Source: Parvibaculum sp. (lineage in GTDB: Bacteria; Pseudomonadota; Alphaproteobacteria; Parvibaculales; Parvibaculaceae). From it: a stretch of DNA of 33,301 bases. The notes under the pieces are model-generated. The model had not been told where the DNA came from. It saw only the letters and a program-made list of their open reading frames with translations, and searched no databases. Where the stretch lies: contig JAHBYM010000017.1 in the NCBI GenBank assembly GCA_019635975.1, positions 1 through 33,301 of the forward strand, in the 5' to 3' direction. A program made the position numbers and the translations under genes. Shown here piece by piece: positions 16,818 to 24,553 of this stretch. Within the stretch, counting starts at the first letter, position 1, and each line of letters starts with the position of its first letter.

Positions 16818-17110
16818 TGTCCCTCCGGCTAGCTAACTTGCGAAACGTCCGTCCAATCTCTTTTTTTATTGTACCATTGTTGGCGAACACGCTGGAAACG
16901 CTCCTTTTTTTCAATCATGCTCCCGATAGTGACGGTTCACAAGATATATAGCGAAAACAAGCAAACGTTAGAATCTCTCAAAACTTTTGGTTTTTCGCCG
17001 ACGTCAAGTGCTGATCGCGCCACTACTTCCGTGCGGCGGGCGGGGCCGTATGAAAAGCCCGTCCAGTATGGCGCGGCACATTGCACAGACCGCAAGACGG
17101 GCAACGCTGA
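16818..17110. promoter_or_regulatory. AT-rich divergent promoter region, NarL-type regulator / hybrid kinase
   Basis: A 293-nt gap that is clearly poorer in GC than its surroundings, especially 16850-17000, with T-tracts at 16859-16866 and 16903-16910 and the AT stretch GATATATAG near 16943. This fits promoters firing both ways. I saw no repeat, RNA gene or credible small frame in it. Confidence 0.5.
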
Positions 17111-19654
17111 ATGAGTGTGATCGGATCCTTAGGGCGGGTGCTGGGCGGCGAGGCGCAAGACCGCTCCTTGCGCGTTTCGCCGGGGCGCATCGCGGCGATC
17201 TACGCGGCTCTTGGTTGTCTCTGGATCGTCGGTTCCGATGCGTTTATCGGTCTCTACGTCGATCAGACCGTCTCGGCGCAAACACAATTCCAGACGCTAA
17301 AGGGCCTTTTCTTTGTTTTGACGACGACGCTGGTGCTCTATGGCCTGCTTCGGCTTTTCTACAACCGCCTCATCGACGCCGAAGCTCGACTCGACGCCAA
17401 AAGCGAGACCTTGCGCGTCGGCGGCCAGGTGGCGCGGCTCGGCGGCTGGACGATGGAGCTGCCCTCGCGCCACATCGTCTGGTCCGACGAGATATGCACG
17501 ATCCTCGGTCTTCCCGCCGGCAGCGTGCTGCAGCTCGAAGAAGGCCTCTCCCACTATGTAGGGGAATCGGCGGTGCGCGTGTCCGCCGCTTTGGAAGCCT
17601 GTATCGGCGTGGGGCAGGACTTCGACGACGAGTTCGAGTTCCGCACGAAGGACGGCACGCTGCTGAACGTCCGCGTCGCGGGGCAAGCGCGCTATGACGA
17701 CGACGGCAACATGGTGCGGATTGACGGCGCCCTGCAGGACATCACCGAACTACGCAGGACCGAGATGTCGCTCGCGGAAAGTCGCAAGCACTTTCGCGAA
17801 CTCGCGGACGCGATGCCTCTGATTGTCTGGACCGCCAATCCCGATGGGCTGGTCGATTTTACCAGCCGCGCCTTTTCCACCTATTCCGGCCTGCCCGGCG
17901 GCGACACACCGGGCCAACACTGGATCGAGGCCATCCACCCCGAAGATATGGACGATGCGGTTGCTGCGTGGATGTCCGTTGCATCGGCGGGCGGCCCCTA
18001 CTCGGCCGAGTTTCGCCTTCGCCGTCACGACGGCGCCTATCACTGGCACATCGTCAATGCCGTTCCCGTCCGCGACGCGGATGGCACGATCGTCAAATGG
18101 TACGGCGCCGCGACCGACATCGACGATCGGAAGCGCACCGAACAGCAACTTTCAGCGCTCGCCACACGTCTGACCACGACACTCGAAAGCATCACCGACG
18201 CTTTCTATACGCTCGATACCGAGTGGCGCTTTACCTACATGAACCCGGAAGCGGAGCGCCTGCTGCTGCGTTCGCGCGAAGATCTCATCGGCAAGAGTGT
18301 CTGGGAAGAATATCCTGAAGCGGCACAGGGAACCTTCTACGAGCAGTTCGTCGAAAGCATGGCCTCGCAAACCAAAACGACTTTCGAGGACTTTTATCCA
18401 CCACTCGATAAATGGTTCTTCGTCACTGCCTACCCCTCCCGCGAGGGGCTCGCGGTATATTTTCAGGACGTCAGCGAAAAGCGACAGATGGAGGCGCGTC
18501 TGCGACAAACGCAAAGGCTGGAGTCCGTCGGCCAGCTCACCGGCGGCGTCGCCCACGATTTCAACAATCTGCTGACGGTCATTCTCGGCAATTCGGACAT
18601 GCTGGCCGAGAGCCTTTCCGACAACGAGCGCCTGCGATCGCTGGCGGTGATGACGCGGGCGGCGGCCGAACGTGGCGCCGACCTGACGGGGCGCCTGCTT
18701 GCCTTTTCCCGGCAGCAGGCGCTGGAGCCCAAATCGGTCGATGTGTTGCGGCTGCTGTCGGGCGTTGATGGGTTGCTGCGCCGATCGCTGGGCGAGCATA
18801 TCGAGATCGAAACGGTAAGCACAGGCGGTTTGTGGCCGGCTCTCGTCGATCCCGCACAACTGGAAAGCGCGGTTCTCAATCTCGCTATCAACGCACGCGA
18901 CGCGATGCCGGACGGCGGCCGCCTGACGATCGAACTGGCGAACGTCCATCTCGACCAGTCCTATGCCGGCCGCAACAACGAAGTCACCGCGGGGCAATAT
19001 GTCATGGTCGCGGTGTCCGACAGCGGCACGGGCATGACGCCCGAAATCGTCGCCCGTGCCTTCGAACCCTTCTTCACCACCAAGGAGACCGGCAAGGGCA
19101 GCGGCCTCGGCCTCAGCATGGTTTACGGCTTCATCAAACAATCGGGGGGCCATGTACAGATTTATTCCGAACTTGGTCAGGGCACGACGATCAAGCTCTA
19201 TTTGCCGCGCGCCAATGCGGACGACGAGACGGCGCTGCCGCGTGCCCGCACCGTAGATATCCCCGGCGGCGCCGAAAGCATCCTCCTGGTCGAGGACGAC
19301 CAACACGTGCGCGAATATGTGCTTGAGCAACTTCAGCTTCTCGGTTATCGCGTGATCGTCGCCAATGACGGGCCGCAGGCGCTCGACGCGCTCAGACAGA
19401 TCACCGATATCGATTTGCTGTTCACTGACGTCGTGATGCCGGGCGGCATGAATGGCCGGCAGCTCGCCGACGCGGCCAAGGCGCTGCGGCCCGGTCTCAA
19501 GGTGTTGTTTACCTCCGGCTACACCGAAAACGCCATCGTGCATCACGGGCGTCTCGACCGCGGCGTCCACCTGCTCAGCAAGCCCTATCGCCGTCAAGAA
19601 CTGGCGATGAAAATCCGCAAGGTGCTCGACGGAAAAGCGAGCGGGAAGGACTGA
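17111..19654 (+). CDS. hybrid sensor histidine kinase: 2 TM, three PAS, HisKA, HATPase, receiver
   Basis: The 847-residue protein has two N-terminal membrane helices (about 27-50 and 64-86) with a short loop outside. Three PAS domains follow: about 100-215, 225-343 (with the PAC-like WYGAATDIDDRKRTEQQ) and 350-458. Next come the dimerisation domain with His482 in GGVAHDFNNLLTVILGN, an ATPase domain (NLAINARDAMPDGG, DSGTGMTPE, GSGLGLSMVYGF) and a C-terminal receiver with acceptor about Asp773 (TDVVMPGGMNG) and Lys824. This is the HDFNN-type hybrid kinase common in alphaproteobacteria. The signal may be cytosolic through the PAS domains; no haem or flavin motif is evident. It is divergent from the NarL-type gene, its likely target. 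The ATG at 17111 lacks a strong ribosome site. Confidence 0.92.
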   Translation: MSVIGSLGRVLGGEAQDRSLRVSPGRIAAIYAALGCLWIVGSDAFIGLYVDQTVSAQTQFQTLKGLFFVLTTTLVLYGLLRLFYNRLIDAEARLDAKSETLRVGGQVARLGGWTMELPSRHIVWSDEICTILGLPAGSVLQLEEGLSHYVGESAVRVSAALEACIGVGQDFDDEFEFRTKDGTLLNVRVAGQARYDDDGNMVRIDGALQDITELRRTEMSLAESRKHFRELADAMPLIVWTANPDGLVDFTSRAFSTYSGLPGGDTPGQHWIEAIHPEDMDDAVAAWMSVASAGGPYSAEFRLRRHDGAYHWHIVNAVPVRDADGTIVKWYGAATDIDDRKRTEQQLSALATRLTTTLESITDAFYTLDTEWRFTYMNPEAERLLLRSREDLIGKSVWEEYPEAAQGTFYEQFVESMASQTKTTFEDFYPPLDKWFFVTAYPSREGLAVYFQDVSEKRQMEARLRQTQRLESVGQLTGGVAHDFNNLLTVILGNSDMLAESLSDNERLRSLAVMTRAAAERGADLTGRLLAFSRQQALEPKSVDVLRLLSGVDGLLRRSLGEHIEIETVSTGGLWPALVDPAQLESAVLNLAINARDAMPDGGRLTIELANVHLDQSYAGRNNEVTAGQYVMVAVSDSGTGMTPEIVARAFEPFFTTKETGKGSGLGLSMVYGFIKQSGGHVQIYSELGQGTTIKLYLPRANADDETALPRARTVDIPGGAESILLVEDDQHVREYVLEQLQLLGYRVIVANDGPQALDALRQITDIDLLFTDVVMPGGMNGRQLADAAKALRPGLKVLFTSGYTENAIVHHGRLDRGVHLLSKPYRRQELAMKIRKVLDGKASGKD

Positions 19655-19853
19655 AAGGCCCTTCCAGCCGCTCGTCCTTGGTGGTGCCGAGGCGGCTTCC
19701 CTCGCACTGGCCAATGCGGCCGCGGCATCGCCGGGCCGGCCGAGCCGCGCGGGTGAACCCGGCATCGGCTATGCGATGAACCGGATGGGCGCCGATCTCG
19801 TCGGCGATCCGCGCGGGGTGGCGCTGTGCGAGGCGGTTTTCGACTGTCTGTAA
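19653..19853 (+). pseudogene. orphan coding-like frame, possible C-terminal gene remnant
   Basis: Just after the hybrid kinase, in another frame, 66 codons run open to a TAA at 19851. They have strongly GC-rich third positions and a protein-like end (GYAMNRMGADLVGDPRGVAL, then CEAVFDCL). No good start codon or ribosome site precedes it; the only ATGs are in the middle. It looks like the tail of a gene whose front was lost. I do not recognise the family. In GC-rich DNA a chance open frame of this length is also possible. Confidence 0.3.
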
Positions 19854-19935
19854 ATGCTTGTGCGGTGCCGATGGGGGTCGTGAGCACCATCCACCAAGAA
19901 AAGAGGCCGGTGATAATTACCTGCTCGACGGCAGA

Positions 19936-20140
19936 TCAGGCCACTGCACATGCCGAGCACACGACCTCCTCTAAACTGCCGATTAAAAACGCAACCCGCC
20001 CAAATCCATCATGGGCGCGATGGCGATTGCTTTTGTCTGCATATCCATCAGCTTACCCGGACCCAGAGACCGTTCAAACGGCCAAGTTTACGCCCTTGCA
20101 CCCCTCAATCGGCCTCATGTGCACGTGAAAAGCTCGGGGA
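19936..20140 (+). repeat. dispersed intergenic element, copy 3 of 3
   Basis: Third copy of the element at 1085 and 11337. The core 19972-20055 aligns without gaps. Upstream similarity is best with copy 1 (AGCACACG) and copy 2 (TCAGGCC, CTGCACA). Outer arms 19972-19978 and 20049-20055 pair 6 of 7; inner arms 19987-19994 and 20027-20034 pair 7 of 8; CCATC 20006-20010 pairs GATGG 20019-20023. The conserved ATG is at 20011 and its frame runs 61 codons. It lies 126 nt before the aldehyde dehydrogenase start. Apart from this element and the orphan frame, the gap 19655-20265 shows nothing. Confidence 0.8.
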
Positions 20141-20265
20141 AAGCCTTGGAGCATCAAACCTTCCCGCCAAGACCCTTGCAGGTCCGAGGTGTGTAGCCCT
20201 TCGAGATCATGGTCACACGCGCGGCGGTCGATAGACTTGGAGGCCTCACAGGTCAGGCTGGAATC

Positions 20266-21690
20266 ATGGCGGTTTTCGACAAGTATTTCATCGGCGGCAA
20301 ATGGGTAGACGCATCGGCGCGGCCGCGGCAGACTCTGCTGAACCCCGCGACCGCAACGCCTTACGGCGAAGTGGCGCTTGGCACGGCCGAAGATGTCGAT
20401 GCCGCCGTGCAAACGGCGCGGACGGCATTTTCCCGCTTTTCCGAAACGACGGTCGAGGAGCGCCGATCGCTGCTGCGGCGCGTGCTCGGCATCTATGAAC
20501 GGCGGCTCGCGGAATTCGCCGAAGCGATCACCACCGAAATGGGCGCGCCGAAAACCCTTGCATATGAGGCGCAAGCCGCCGCCGGCGCGGATCATCTCCG
20601 TGCGACGATCGAGGCGCTTGAAAACTTCGAGATCGAACGATCGGCCACCGCCAATGTGCGGCTGCGCCGCGAGGCCGTTGGCGTCTGCGCGCTGATCACG
20701 CCCTGGAACTGGCCGATGAACCAGATTGCAGGAAAGGTTGCCCCTGCAATCGCCGCCGGATGCACCATGGTGCTGAAGCCCAGCGAATTGACGCCGATGT
20801 CGGCTGTACTTTTCGCGGAGGTGCTGGAGGAAGCGGGCGTTCCCACAGGCGTTTTCAATCTCGTGCATGGCGACGGACGGAGCGTCGGCGCGGCCATGGC
20901 CTCCCACCCACTTGTCGATATGGTCTCCTTCACCGGTTCGACCGCCGCGGGTATTCAAGTCGCAATCAACGCCGCGCCGACGGTAAAACGCGTGACACAG
21001 GAACTTGGCGGCAAATCGCCGAACATTCTGCTTCGTGACACAGATTTCAGCAAAGCGGTCAGACAGGCGGTGGAAAGCTGCATGGAGAATACGGGCCAGT
21101 CCTGCAACGCTCCGACGCGGCTCATCGTGCCCGCAGAACGGCATGACGAGATCGCCGAACGTTGCGTGGAAATTGCGAAATGTCTGCGTATCGGCGATCC
21201 GCGGGACAGCAAAACGGATATTGGCCCCATCGTCTCGCGCGCGCATCTCGAGCGCGTTCGCAATTACATCGAAATCGGACGTCAGGAAGGCGCTGTCCTG
21301 GTGACGGGTGGAGCGGAGCCTTTGGAGGAACTCGGTGCCGGCTATTTCGTGAAGCCAACTGTCTTCGCTCATGTGCGCCCCGAAATGACAATTGCGCGAG
21401 AGGAAATCTTCGGGCCGGTTCTGTCCATCATCTCCTACAGCGATGAGGATGAAGTAATCCGGATCGCGAACGACACGCCTTACGGGCTTGCGGCCTATGT
21501 GTCGTCGGGCGACGAGGAGCGCGCGATGCGGGTGGCACGGCAGCTTCGCGCAGGCCAGGTGCAGATCAACGGCGCGACGCCGCCCGCCGACGCTCCCTTC
21601 GGCGGCTACAGGCAATCCGGCAACGGGCGCGAGGGCGGCATTTTCGGGATCGAGGATTTCACGGAGATGAAGGCCGTGGCGCTTCCCTGA
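20266..21690 (+). CDS. NAD-dependent aldehyde dehydrogenase
   Basis: A 474-residue class-I/II type aldehyde dehydrogenase with every catalytic element: Asn148 in TPWNWPMNQ, Lys171 in VLKPSE, the Gly-rich cofactor loop SFTGSTAAG, Glu246 in QELGGKSP and the nucleophile Cys280 in TGQSCNAPTR. It oxidises an aldehyde to the acid with NAD(P)+. The ATG at 20266 begins the family's usual N-terminus (MAVFDKYFIGGKW); an ATG at 20209 would add 19 unlike residues. The amidase starts 79 nt downstream on the same strand, with a class-III aminotransferase further on. That context suggests it handles an aldehyde made by transamination of an amine, which is an inference. Confidence 0.93.
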   Translation: MAVFDKYFIGGKWVDASARPRQTLLNPATATPYGEVALGTAEDVDAAVQTARTAFSRFSETTVEERRSLLRRVLGIYERRLAEFAEAITTEMGAPKTLAYEAQAAAGADHLRATIEALENFEIERSATANVRLRREAVGVCALITPWNWPMNQIAGKVAPAIAAGCTMVLKPSELTPMSAVLFAEVLEEAGVPTGVFNLVHGDGRSVGAAMASHPLVDMVSFTGSTAAGIQVAINAAPTVKRVTQELGGKSPNILLRDTDFSKAVRQAVESCMENTGQSCNAPTRLIVPAERHDEIAERCVEIAKCLRIGDPRDSKTDIGPIVSRAHLERVRNYIEIGRQEGAVLVTGGAEPLEELGAGYFVKPTVFAHVRPEMTIAREEIFGPVLSIISYSDEDEVIRIANDTPYGLAAYVSSGDEERAMRVARQLRAGQVQINGATPPADAPFGGYRQSGNGREGGIFGIEDFTEMKAVALP

Positions 21691-21699
21691 CCTGTAGGC

Positions 21700-21720
21700 T
21701 GGCCCAATAAGGATATGGCG
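21700..21720 (+). promoter_or_regulatory. candidate LuxR-type operator upstream of amidase
   Basis: TGGCC-CAATAA-GGATA-TGGCG matches the dyad pattern TGnCC-N6-GGnnA also found at 27765, 29248 and 30159. It begins 9 nt after the aldehyde dehydrogenase stop and ends 49 nt before the amidase ATG. A CCCGC/GCGGG hairpin (21736-21752) lies between it and the start. Confidence 0.45.
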
Positions 21721-21735
21721 TGCAGCCAACCCTAT

Positions 21736-21752
21736 CCCGCTTAATATGCGGG
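21736..21752 (+). other. leader hairpin before the amidase ribosome site
   Basis: CCCGC and GCGGG form a 5-bp stem around a 7-nt AT-rich loop, followed at once by AAAAAGGGGA, the amidase Shine-Dalgarno region. It could end some transcripts or modulate amidase translation. Confidence 0.4.
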
Positions 21753-21769
21753 AAAAAGGGGAATTCCGC

Positions 21770-23218
21770 ATGACCGCAAAGCTCGACCTCGCTTATATGC
21801 CCGCCGCGACGCAACTTCGGCTCTATCGCTCGAAGCAGCTTTCGCCGGTGGAGGTGCTGGAAGCACAGCTCGCGCGAGCCGACGAGGTGGAGCCTAAAAT
21901 CAACGCCTTCGCCTGGAAGTTCTATGATGAGGCGCGAAAGGCAGCGAGAGGCGCCGAAGCGCGCTACATGAGCGGCGAAGCGCGGCCGCTCGAAGGCGTG
22001 ACGCTGGCGGTCAAGGACGATACGGACCTCGAAGGCAAGGTGACGGCCTCGGGCTCGAAGCTCTTTCTCGACTATGTCGCACCCGCCTCGCACCCCATGG
22101 TGCAGCGCTTCCTCGATGCAGGCGCGATCATCCATGCAAAGACGACGGTGCCGGAATTCTGCATCTGCACGGTGACGACGTCGCACCACTGGGGCACGAC
22201 GCGCAATCCCTGGAACCTGGAATACGGGCCGGGCGGTTCTTCCGGCGGTTCGGGCGCGGCGCTTGCGGCTGGCACGACCACGCTCGCGACGGGAAGCGAT
22301 TCAGGCGGTTCGATCCGCATTCCGGCCGGCGTCAACGGCGTCTGCGGTTTCAAGGCGCCCTATGGCCGTTTTCCGACCGTCGTTCCATGGACGCTCTCGC
22401 CCCAATCCGTCTACGGGCCGATGGCGCGCAGCATGATCGATCTTGCGACGATGTACGACCTCGGCAACGGGCCTGCATCCTACGACCATACGGCGCTCCA
22501 GAAGAACACGCTGCCGGATCCGATGCGGACGGTCGCCGGCATGCGCATCGCCTATAGCCCCGATCTCGGCTTCGCGCAGGTCGACCCGCAAGTGCGTGCC
22601 AACACCGAACGCGCGCTGAAACACTTCGAGGCGCTCGGCGCGCATGTCGAGGAAGTGGCGGTGAACTGGACTGATGAAAAGGTGCAAGAGGCCTTTCACG
22701 GCACCCTGCTCACCGGATCGTGGCGGGCGTTCTTCGATCAGATCCAGGAGATGATTTCCGATCCGAAGGACGTGTCAGACCAATATCACAGTCTCTACCA
22801 GAAGATGCTTTCGCTCCCGAAGAACGCGGCGGAAACGGCGGCGATGCTGGTGGCGGAAATGAACACCGAAATTCACGCGATCTTCAGCGCCGGGTTCGAC
22901 GCCATCGTTTCGCCGACGACGGGCCTGCCCTCGATCCCCGCGGCTACCAACCACGCGACGGACAGCGTGACGATCAACAATATGACGGTCGACTCGATGA
23001 TCGGATGGTGTCTCGCCCATCCCTTCAACCTGCTCTATCTCTACCCGATCGTCGTGGCGCAAACAGGCCGCGCGGCGAACAACGTGCCGACATCGATCCA
23101 GATCATCGGCAACCGCTATGACGATAATACGGTGTTCGCACTTGCAAGCGCCTATGAGCGCGTGGCGGAACCGCTCTACAAGGGCGACGCCTTTCCGGAT
23201 TTCCGCAGCGAGATCTAG
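21770..23218 (+). CDS. amidase signature family amidohydrolase
   Basis: A 482-residue amidase-signature enzyme with the Ser-cisSer-Lys triad: Lys82 in LAVKDD, the cis-Ser in PGGSSGGSGAALAAG (about 157-158) and the nucleophile Ser181 in GSDSGGSIR. It hydrolyses a carboxamide to the acid and ammonia or an amine. Substrates in this family range from aryl amides to fatty amides and cannot be read from sequence. No signal peptide, so it is cytoplasmic. The ATG at 21770 has AAGGGGA seven bases upstream; an ATG at 21746 lies inside the leader hairpin. It shares the CTAG bases of its stop with the convergent MFS gene. Confidence 0.92.
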   Translation: MTAKLDLAYMPAATQLRLYRSKQLSPVEVLEAQLARADEVEPKINAFAWKFYDEARKAARGAEARYMSGEARPLEGVTLAVKDDTDLEGKVTASGSKLFLDYVAPASHPMVQRFLDAGAIIHAKTTVPEFCICTVTTSHHWGTTRNPWNLEYGPGGSSGGSGAALAAGTTTLATGSDSGGSIRIPAGVNGVCGFKAPYGRFPTVVPWTLSPQSVYGPMARSMIDLATMYDLGNGPASYDHTALQKNTLPDPMRTVAGMRIAYSPDLGFAQVDPQVRANTERALKHFEALGAHVEEVAVNWTDEKVQEAFHGTLLTGSWRAFFDQIQEMISDPKDVSDQYHSLYQKMLSLPKNAAETAAMLVAEMNTEIHAIFSAGFDAIVSPTTGLPSIPAATNHATDSVTINNMTVDSMIGWCLAHPFNLLYLYPIVVAQTGRAANNVPTSIQIIGNRYDDNTVFALASAYERVAEPLYKGDAFPDFRSEI

Positions 23219-24450
23219 CCTCCGTCCTTGCGCCTGTCGGTGACGAGTGCTGGCGCGGCGCCTGCCAGCGCCGCAAGCCCGAGCGCCAGAATGGCGACCC
23301 CGAAGGCCACCACATAGGACGTGCCGTCAATTGCGAAACCGATGAAGGCGGGGCCGAGACCAGCGCCAATGGAAGCGACGATCATGCCCCAGACCGCAAG
23401 GCGGCCCGTACGGTCGAGCGCGGCCTGCACCGCCTGAAAATAGGGTGCGACGACGGCCCAGGCGACACTCTGGACGGCCAGGCCAGTGACGAAGACCGCG
23501 GCCGCTACATGCGACGCGGCGAAGACGACCACAGGCACCGTGTAGACCGCGAGCCCCAGCATCAAGGGCCAGAAGCGGCCATAGCGCGCGCTCAGAACGA
23601 TGACGAGGATCGTGCCCGGAATGCCGCAGAGAGAGGAGAGCGCGAGCGTCTGTGCCGCCCCCTCGGCCGAGAGCCCGACGACCTCGCCATAGCGCAGCAT
23701 GTAACTCCAGAGGCCGATGGCGGCGATGTTGAAAAGGCCGAAGGCGAGGACGGAGAGGAATTTGAGCGTGGCGGGGTGATCCGCCTCAGCGGCCGCGCCC
23801 GCCTCCTCCAGAACTTCGGCGACGGCGGGGCGAAGCGGCACCGATCCGCCATTGAGGCCGAGCAACGGATAGAAGATGACGGAAACGGCGGCAAGCGCGA
23901 GAAGCGCCGCATAGACGCTCGCCGCGCCGAGATGCGGCAGCAGCGCCGGGATTGCCGCGATCAGCACGGCGGCGAGTACAAATTGCAGCATGATGTACAT
24001 GCCGAAGCCACGCGCCGCATTTTCGTGGCGGCCGATCCAGTTGGTCGTCGCGCCGACGAGCAATCCGACGCCGAGGCCGTGCACGGCGCGCAGCGCGGAG
24101 AGCTGCAGCATGTCGGACGCGAGAATAGAGAGCAGGTCGCCGCAGATACCGAGAAGGAGTCCCAGCCGCGCAATTCGCGGCAGGGACCAGCGCGAAACAA
24201 GGAAGAGCGAAAGACAAAGCCCGAGCGTTGCGGCGAGCACGTTTACCGTCGCGACCTCGCCCGCCATGCGCTCGGTGAGACCGATATCGGATATCCATGC
24301 GCCAACAAGACTCGGCAAGGCGGAGGCGACGATCGCGCCATAGGTGCCGCAGGCGGCGACGAGAAAAAGAACGGCGGACCCTTGGGGGTCGAGCCCACGC
24401 CACCAGCCCCGCCGTACCGCGTCCCCGCTCATGCCGGCTCTATCGCTCAT
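23215..24450 (-). CDS. major facilitator superfamily transporter
   Basis: A 411-residue protein with about 12 hydrophobic helices in two halves, split by a charged loop near residues 195-220 (EVLEEAGAAAEADHP). The build is that of the MFS; the signature loop after helix 2 is weak (SRWSLPRIARLG). Substrate and direction are unknown. Lying tail to tail with the amidase and between catabolic genes, it may import the amide or a product. The ATG at 24450 has GAGG nine bases upstream; upstream in-frame starts up to 24534 run through the hairpin region and are unlikely. Its stop overlaps the amidase stop in CTAG. Confidence 0.85.
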   Translation of the reverse strand: MSDRAGMSGDAVRRGWWRGLDPQGSAVLFLVAACGTYGAIVASALPSLVGAWISDIGLTERMAGEVATVNVLAATLGLCLSLFLVSRWSLPRIARLGLLLGICGDLLSILASDMLQLSALRAVHGLGVGLLVGATTNWIGRHENAARGFGMYIMLQFVLAAVLIAAIPALLPHLGAASVYAALLALAAVSVIFYPLLGLNGGSVPLRPAVAEVLEEAGAAAEADHPATLKFLSVLAFGLFNIAAIGLWSYMLRYGEVVGLSAEGAAQTLALSSLCGIPGTILVIVLSARYGRFWPLMLGLAVYTVPVVVFAASHVAAAVFVTGLAVQSVAWAVVAPYFQAVQAALDRTGRLAVWGMIVASIGAGLGPAFIGFAIDGTSYVVAFGVAILALGLAALAGAAPALVTDRRKDGG

Positions 24451-24475
24451 ATCCGCATGCCTCACAATAATGGAA

Positions 24476-24540
24476 AGGGCAGGAGCTCTCGCTCCCGCCC
24501 TGCCCCGGCATTCGCGCATTCCCCGCTGAAACAAGCGGGG
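24476..24540 (-). terminator. two tandem hairpins between the DUF1329 and MFS genes
   Basis: On the minus strand, 13 nt after the DUF1329 stop, lies CCCCGC-N8-GCGGGG (24521-24540). A second, longer stem follows: 24491-24501 with 24476-24486, 10 of 11 pairs, 4-nt loop, with TTTCCATTATT after it. The second looks like an intrinsic terminator for the DUF1302-DUF1329 operon; some read-through into the MFS gene is possible. Confidence 0.55.
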
Positions 24541-24553
24541 TCCCCCCCGGAAC

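Noticed and set aside
18152..19765. 537-codon minus-strand frame opposite the hybrid kinase
   Set aside because: Antisense to conserved kinase motifs; composition typical of a shadow frame.
1085..20140. Possibility that the three-copy element is an insertion sequence or CRISPR
   Set aside because: It has no transposase frame, no clear terminal inverted repeats or target duplications, and copies are about 10 kb apart rather than regularly spaced.
20074..21771. 565-codon open frame on the minus strand opposite the aldehyde dehydrogenase
   Set aside because: It lies exactly antisense to a complete enzyme with all active-site residues; its Arg/His/Gly-rich translation resembles no family and is a GC-rich shadow.
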